Assembly: GCA_947625765.1 (NCBI GenBank)
Contig: CANQPP010000020.1
Span: 1-35,394 of the forward strand
Length of the DNA: 35,394 nucleotides
Source of the DNA: an uncultured Clostridia bacterium
GTDB taxonomy: Bacteria > Bacillota > Clostridia > Christensenellales > UBA1750
Reading direction: 5' to 3'
How positions within the stretch are numbered: the first letter of the stretch is position 1; every line of letters begins with the position of its first letter. The notes below the pieces were generated by a model. The model made no database searches. It was not told the DNA's origin and saw only the letters and a program-made list of their open reading frames with translations. This document shows positions 32,213-35,394 of the stretch, piece after piece. A program made the position numbers and the translations under genes.

Positions 32213-32241
32213 TTGCAAACATAAGCCCCAGCCGTTATACT
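32213..32241 (+). promoter_or_regulatory. Promoter of gdhA
   Basis: TTGCAA (32213-32218) and TATACT (32236-32241) are 17 bases apart, giving a leader of about 120 bases. Confidence 0.8.
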
Positions 32242-32243
32242 AA

Positions 32244-33698
<1,455 letters not shown>

Positions 33699-33732
33699 GC
33701 CCCGCTCCGAAGGGAGACCATCCCGTATTTTC

Positions 33733-33773
33733 GTCCATCCCCGCCCAAAGAAGGGCCGGGGATGGACTTTTTT
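33733..33773 (+). terminator. Terminator of gdhA
   Basis: An 11-bp stem (GTCCATCCCCG, 33733-33743, with 33757-33767) is followed by six T. Confidence 0.92.
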
Positions 33774-33791
33774 CAGCGTCTATGTTATAGT
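33763..33791 (+). promoter_or_regulatory. Probable promoter of the GH9 gene, overlapping the gdhA terminator
   Basis: An extended -10 (TG-T-TATAGT, 33783-33791) lies 17 bases after TGGACT (33763-33768), which is the 3' arm of the gdhA terminator. GAGGGG before the TTG start follows. Confidence 0.5.
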
Positions 33792-33842
33792 GGAGGTAAG
33801 ATTTGCCGGGAAGCTCCCCGGCAGAAAGCGAGGGGAAACACC

Positions 33843-35394
33843 TTGAAAGAGACCACACAGAACAAGGGCTTTCTTCTGAACAAGTCCCTTGGCTATTTCC
33901 GGAACAAGGGCGTGGACGTGATGGCCTTCGACGACATCTATCCCGCCGGGCACCAGTCGGGCGTGAGCATCCTCATGCACGGCCACCGCGTGGCCACCAA
34001 CGGCGACATCCGCTTTGAGCAGACGCCCGGCCAGTGGCAGCCCATCCCCAAGCAGGGCGAGCGCGTGATGGACGAGGAAGCCAACACTATCGTCACCCAC
34101 CTTTCCTACCCCGATCTTTCCGGGCACCTGAAGGGCTTTAACCCCATGATCTACCCGGATTACGAGTTCGAGTACGACGTGACCGTCAAGGGCGAGGGAA
34201 AGAGCGTCGTGGTGACCGTGGACCTGGACAAGCCCATCCCGGAGGCCTTCCAGGGCAAGCTGTGCTTTAACCTGGAGCTGTTCCCCGGGGCTTTGTTCGG
34301 CAAGCCCTGGATCATGGACGACAAGCAAGGCATCTTCCCCCAGCAGCCCAACGGCCCCACATTGAGCCAGAAGAGCAACTACGAGATGACGGGCCACCTG
34401 CCCGAGGCCGAGGGCGGCGCGGACCGCAAGCGCCTCTCCGGCGACCACAAGGGCTATAACCCCATCATCGCCGACGACCTGATCGCCGAGCCCTACGCCG
34501 TGGGCCGCCGCTTCACCGTGCGGCCGGAGTGCCCCTACGACCGCTTCACCGTGGAGAGCCAGACCGCCGACCTTAAGCTCTACGACGGCCGCATGAACCA
34601 CAACAACGGCTGGTTCGTCGTCAGCAGCGAGGTGCCCGCGGGCATGGACAAGGGCGCCATCCGCTGGATCATCACGCCCAACGTGGTGGAGGATTGGCTC
34701 TACTCCCCCGTGGTGCAGACCTCCCAGGTGGGCTACCACCCCGCCCAGCCCAAGGTCGCCATCGTGGAGCTGGACAGCCGCGACGAAAAGCGCCTGCCCG
34801 CGACCCTCTGCCGCATCACCGCCTGCGGCGAGGAGACCGTGGAGACCATCACAGGCAGGGAATGGGGCAAGTTCCTGCGCTATAACTACGTTTTGTTCGA
34901 CTTTAGTTCCGTGAAGGACGAGGGCCTCTACCGCCTGCGCTACGGCGAGAGCGCCTCCTCCATCTTCCGCATCGCGCAGGACGTGTACGACCGCGGCGTC
35001 TGGCAGCCGGTGCTCGAATACTTCCTGCCCGTGCAGATGTGCCACATGCGCGTCAGCGAAAAGTACCGCGTCTGGCACGGCCTGTGCCACAACGACGACG
35101 CCCGCATGGCCCCCGTCAACTACAACCACATCGACGGCTATGCCCAGGGCCCGTCCACGCTCACCAAGTATAAGAGCGGCGACGTGGTGCCCGGCCTCAA
35201 CGTGGGCGGCTGGCACGACGCCGGCGACTTCGACCTGCGCGTGGAGTCCCAGGCCGGTGAGTCCTACATACTCGCCCTGGCCTACGAGGCCTTCCACGTG
35301 GACTACGACGTGACCACCATCGACCAGGCCCGCAAGGTCACCGAGATCCACCAGCCCGACGGCAAAAACGACATACTGCAGCAGGTGGAGCACG
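33843..35394 (+). CDS. Glycoside hydrolase family 9 (cellulase-like), 3' end outside the window
   Basis: The frame opens at TTG (33843-33845) after GAGGGGAAACACC and is open for 517 codons to the window edge. Residues 1-280 are an unfamiliar region rich in charged and aromatic residues. From about 285, TSQVGYHPAQPKVAIVEL is the start of the Ig-like domain that precedes GH9 catalytic domains. At about 455, NVGGWHDAGDFDLRVESQAG is the GH9 active-site block with the two aspartates that activate water. The catalytic acid lies beyond the window. No signal peptide is seen at the N-terminus (KETTQNKGFLLNKS), so the enzyme may be cytosolic and act on imported oligosaccharides. A long opposite-strand frame here is only its shadow. 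Confidence 0.88.
   Translation, partial: MKETTQNKGFLLNKSLGYFRNKGVDVMAFDDIYPAGHQSGVSILMHGHRVATNGDIRFEQTPGQWQPIPKQGERVMDEEANTIVTHLSYPDLSGHLKGFNPMIYPDYEFEYDVTVKGEGKSVVVTVDLDKPIPEAFQGKLCFNLELFPGALFGKPWIMDDKQGIFPQQPNGPTLSQKSNYEMTGHLPEAEGGADRKRLSGDHKGYNPIIADDLIAEPYAVGRRFTVRPECPYDRFTVESQTADLKLYDGRMNHNNGWFVVSSEVPAGMDKGAIRWIITPNVVEDWLYSPVVQTSQVGYHPAQPKVAIVELDSRDEKRLPATLCRITACGEETVETITGREWGKFLRYNYVLFDFSSVKDEGLYRLRYGESASSIFRIAQDVYDRGVWQPVLEYFLPVQMCHMRVSEKYRVWHGLCHNDDARMAPVNYNHIDGYAQGPSTLTKYKSGDVVPGLNVGGWHDAGDFDLRVESQAGESYILALAYEAFHVDYDVTTIDQARKVTEIHQPDGKNDILQQVEH

Noticed and set aside
33780-35393. A 537-codon open frame on the minus strand at the right edge
   Set aside because: The plus strand encodes a recognisable GH9 protein. 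The minus frame is a low-complexity His/Val/Gly-rich shadow.

Overview
The window looks like a chromosomal segment of a GC-rich Bacillota, most likely an anaerobic member of the Clostridia. Three things point there: strong AGGAGG-type ribosome binding sites with frequent TTG and GTG starts; two gene orders typical of Clostridia (rpmE-yqhQ-prmC-prfA-sua5 and ecfA1-ecfA2-ecfT-truA-rplM-rpsI); and a group II ECF transporter module. The promoters I can read are of the sigma-A type with 17-bp spacers. I cannot name the species.

Positions 1-4330 are the edge of a surface-polysaccharide locus read leftwards: ugd, a UDP-glucuronate decarboxylase, a sugar transferase and a GHMP-type sugar kinase that runs off the window. 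Ugd and the decarboxylase together would turn UDP-glucose into UDP-glucuronate and then UDP-xylose. Upstream lie a 10-base C run, an inverted and a direct duplication carrying sugar-transferase-like codons, and a truncated sugar transferase pseudogene. The composition here is patchy and more AT-rich than the rest.

Positions 4570-9270 are the most interesting part. A large SF2 helicase with nine tandem helicase-associated (HA) repeats is followed by a 52-residue zinc-ribbon protein. Upstream of the helicase is a roughly 310-bp spacer bounded by two palindromic sites that are exact reverse complements of each other in their 24-bp core. Next to it is a complete tyrosine recombinase whose last codons lie inside one of the sites. 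The spacer holds a promoter-like sequence pointing away from the helicase. The helicase leader outside the spacer holds a UUCG hairpin and a terminator-like hairpin just before the ribosome binding site. This reads as a phase-variable helicase module controlled by DNA inversion plus possible attenuation, shown here in the probable OFF orientation.

Positions 9450-13870 (leftward) are translation housekeeping: sua5, prfA, prmC, yqhQ and rpmE, with a long structured segment between rpmE and yqhQ. Positions 14040-21700 (rightward) hold a TIM-barrel sugar isomerase/epimerase, a small zinc-ribbon protein, a broken acetyltransferase, a TraX-like membrane protein, three consecutive M42 aminopeptidases, a membrane-anchored metallo-beta-lactamase-fold protein and a MarR regulator. 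Positions 21970-26310 are the ECF energising module, truA and rplM-rpsI.

Positions 26470-31960 carry small metabolic genes: GNAT acetyltransferases, a P-loop kinase, a NUDIX hydrolase, a lipoprotein and aspartate kinase (lysC). At 32020-32240 divergent promoters serve lysC and gdhA. The window ends inside a family 9 glycoside hydrolase without a visible secretion signal. No tRNA, rRNA, CRISPR array or insertion sequence was recognised.
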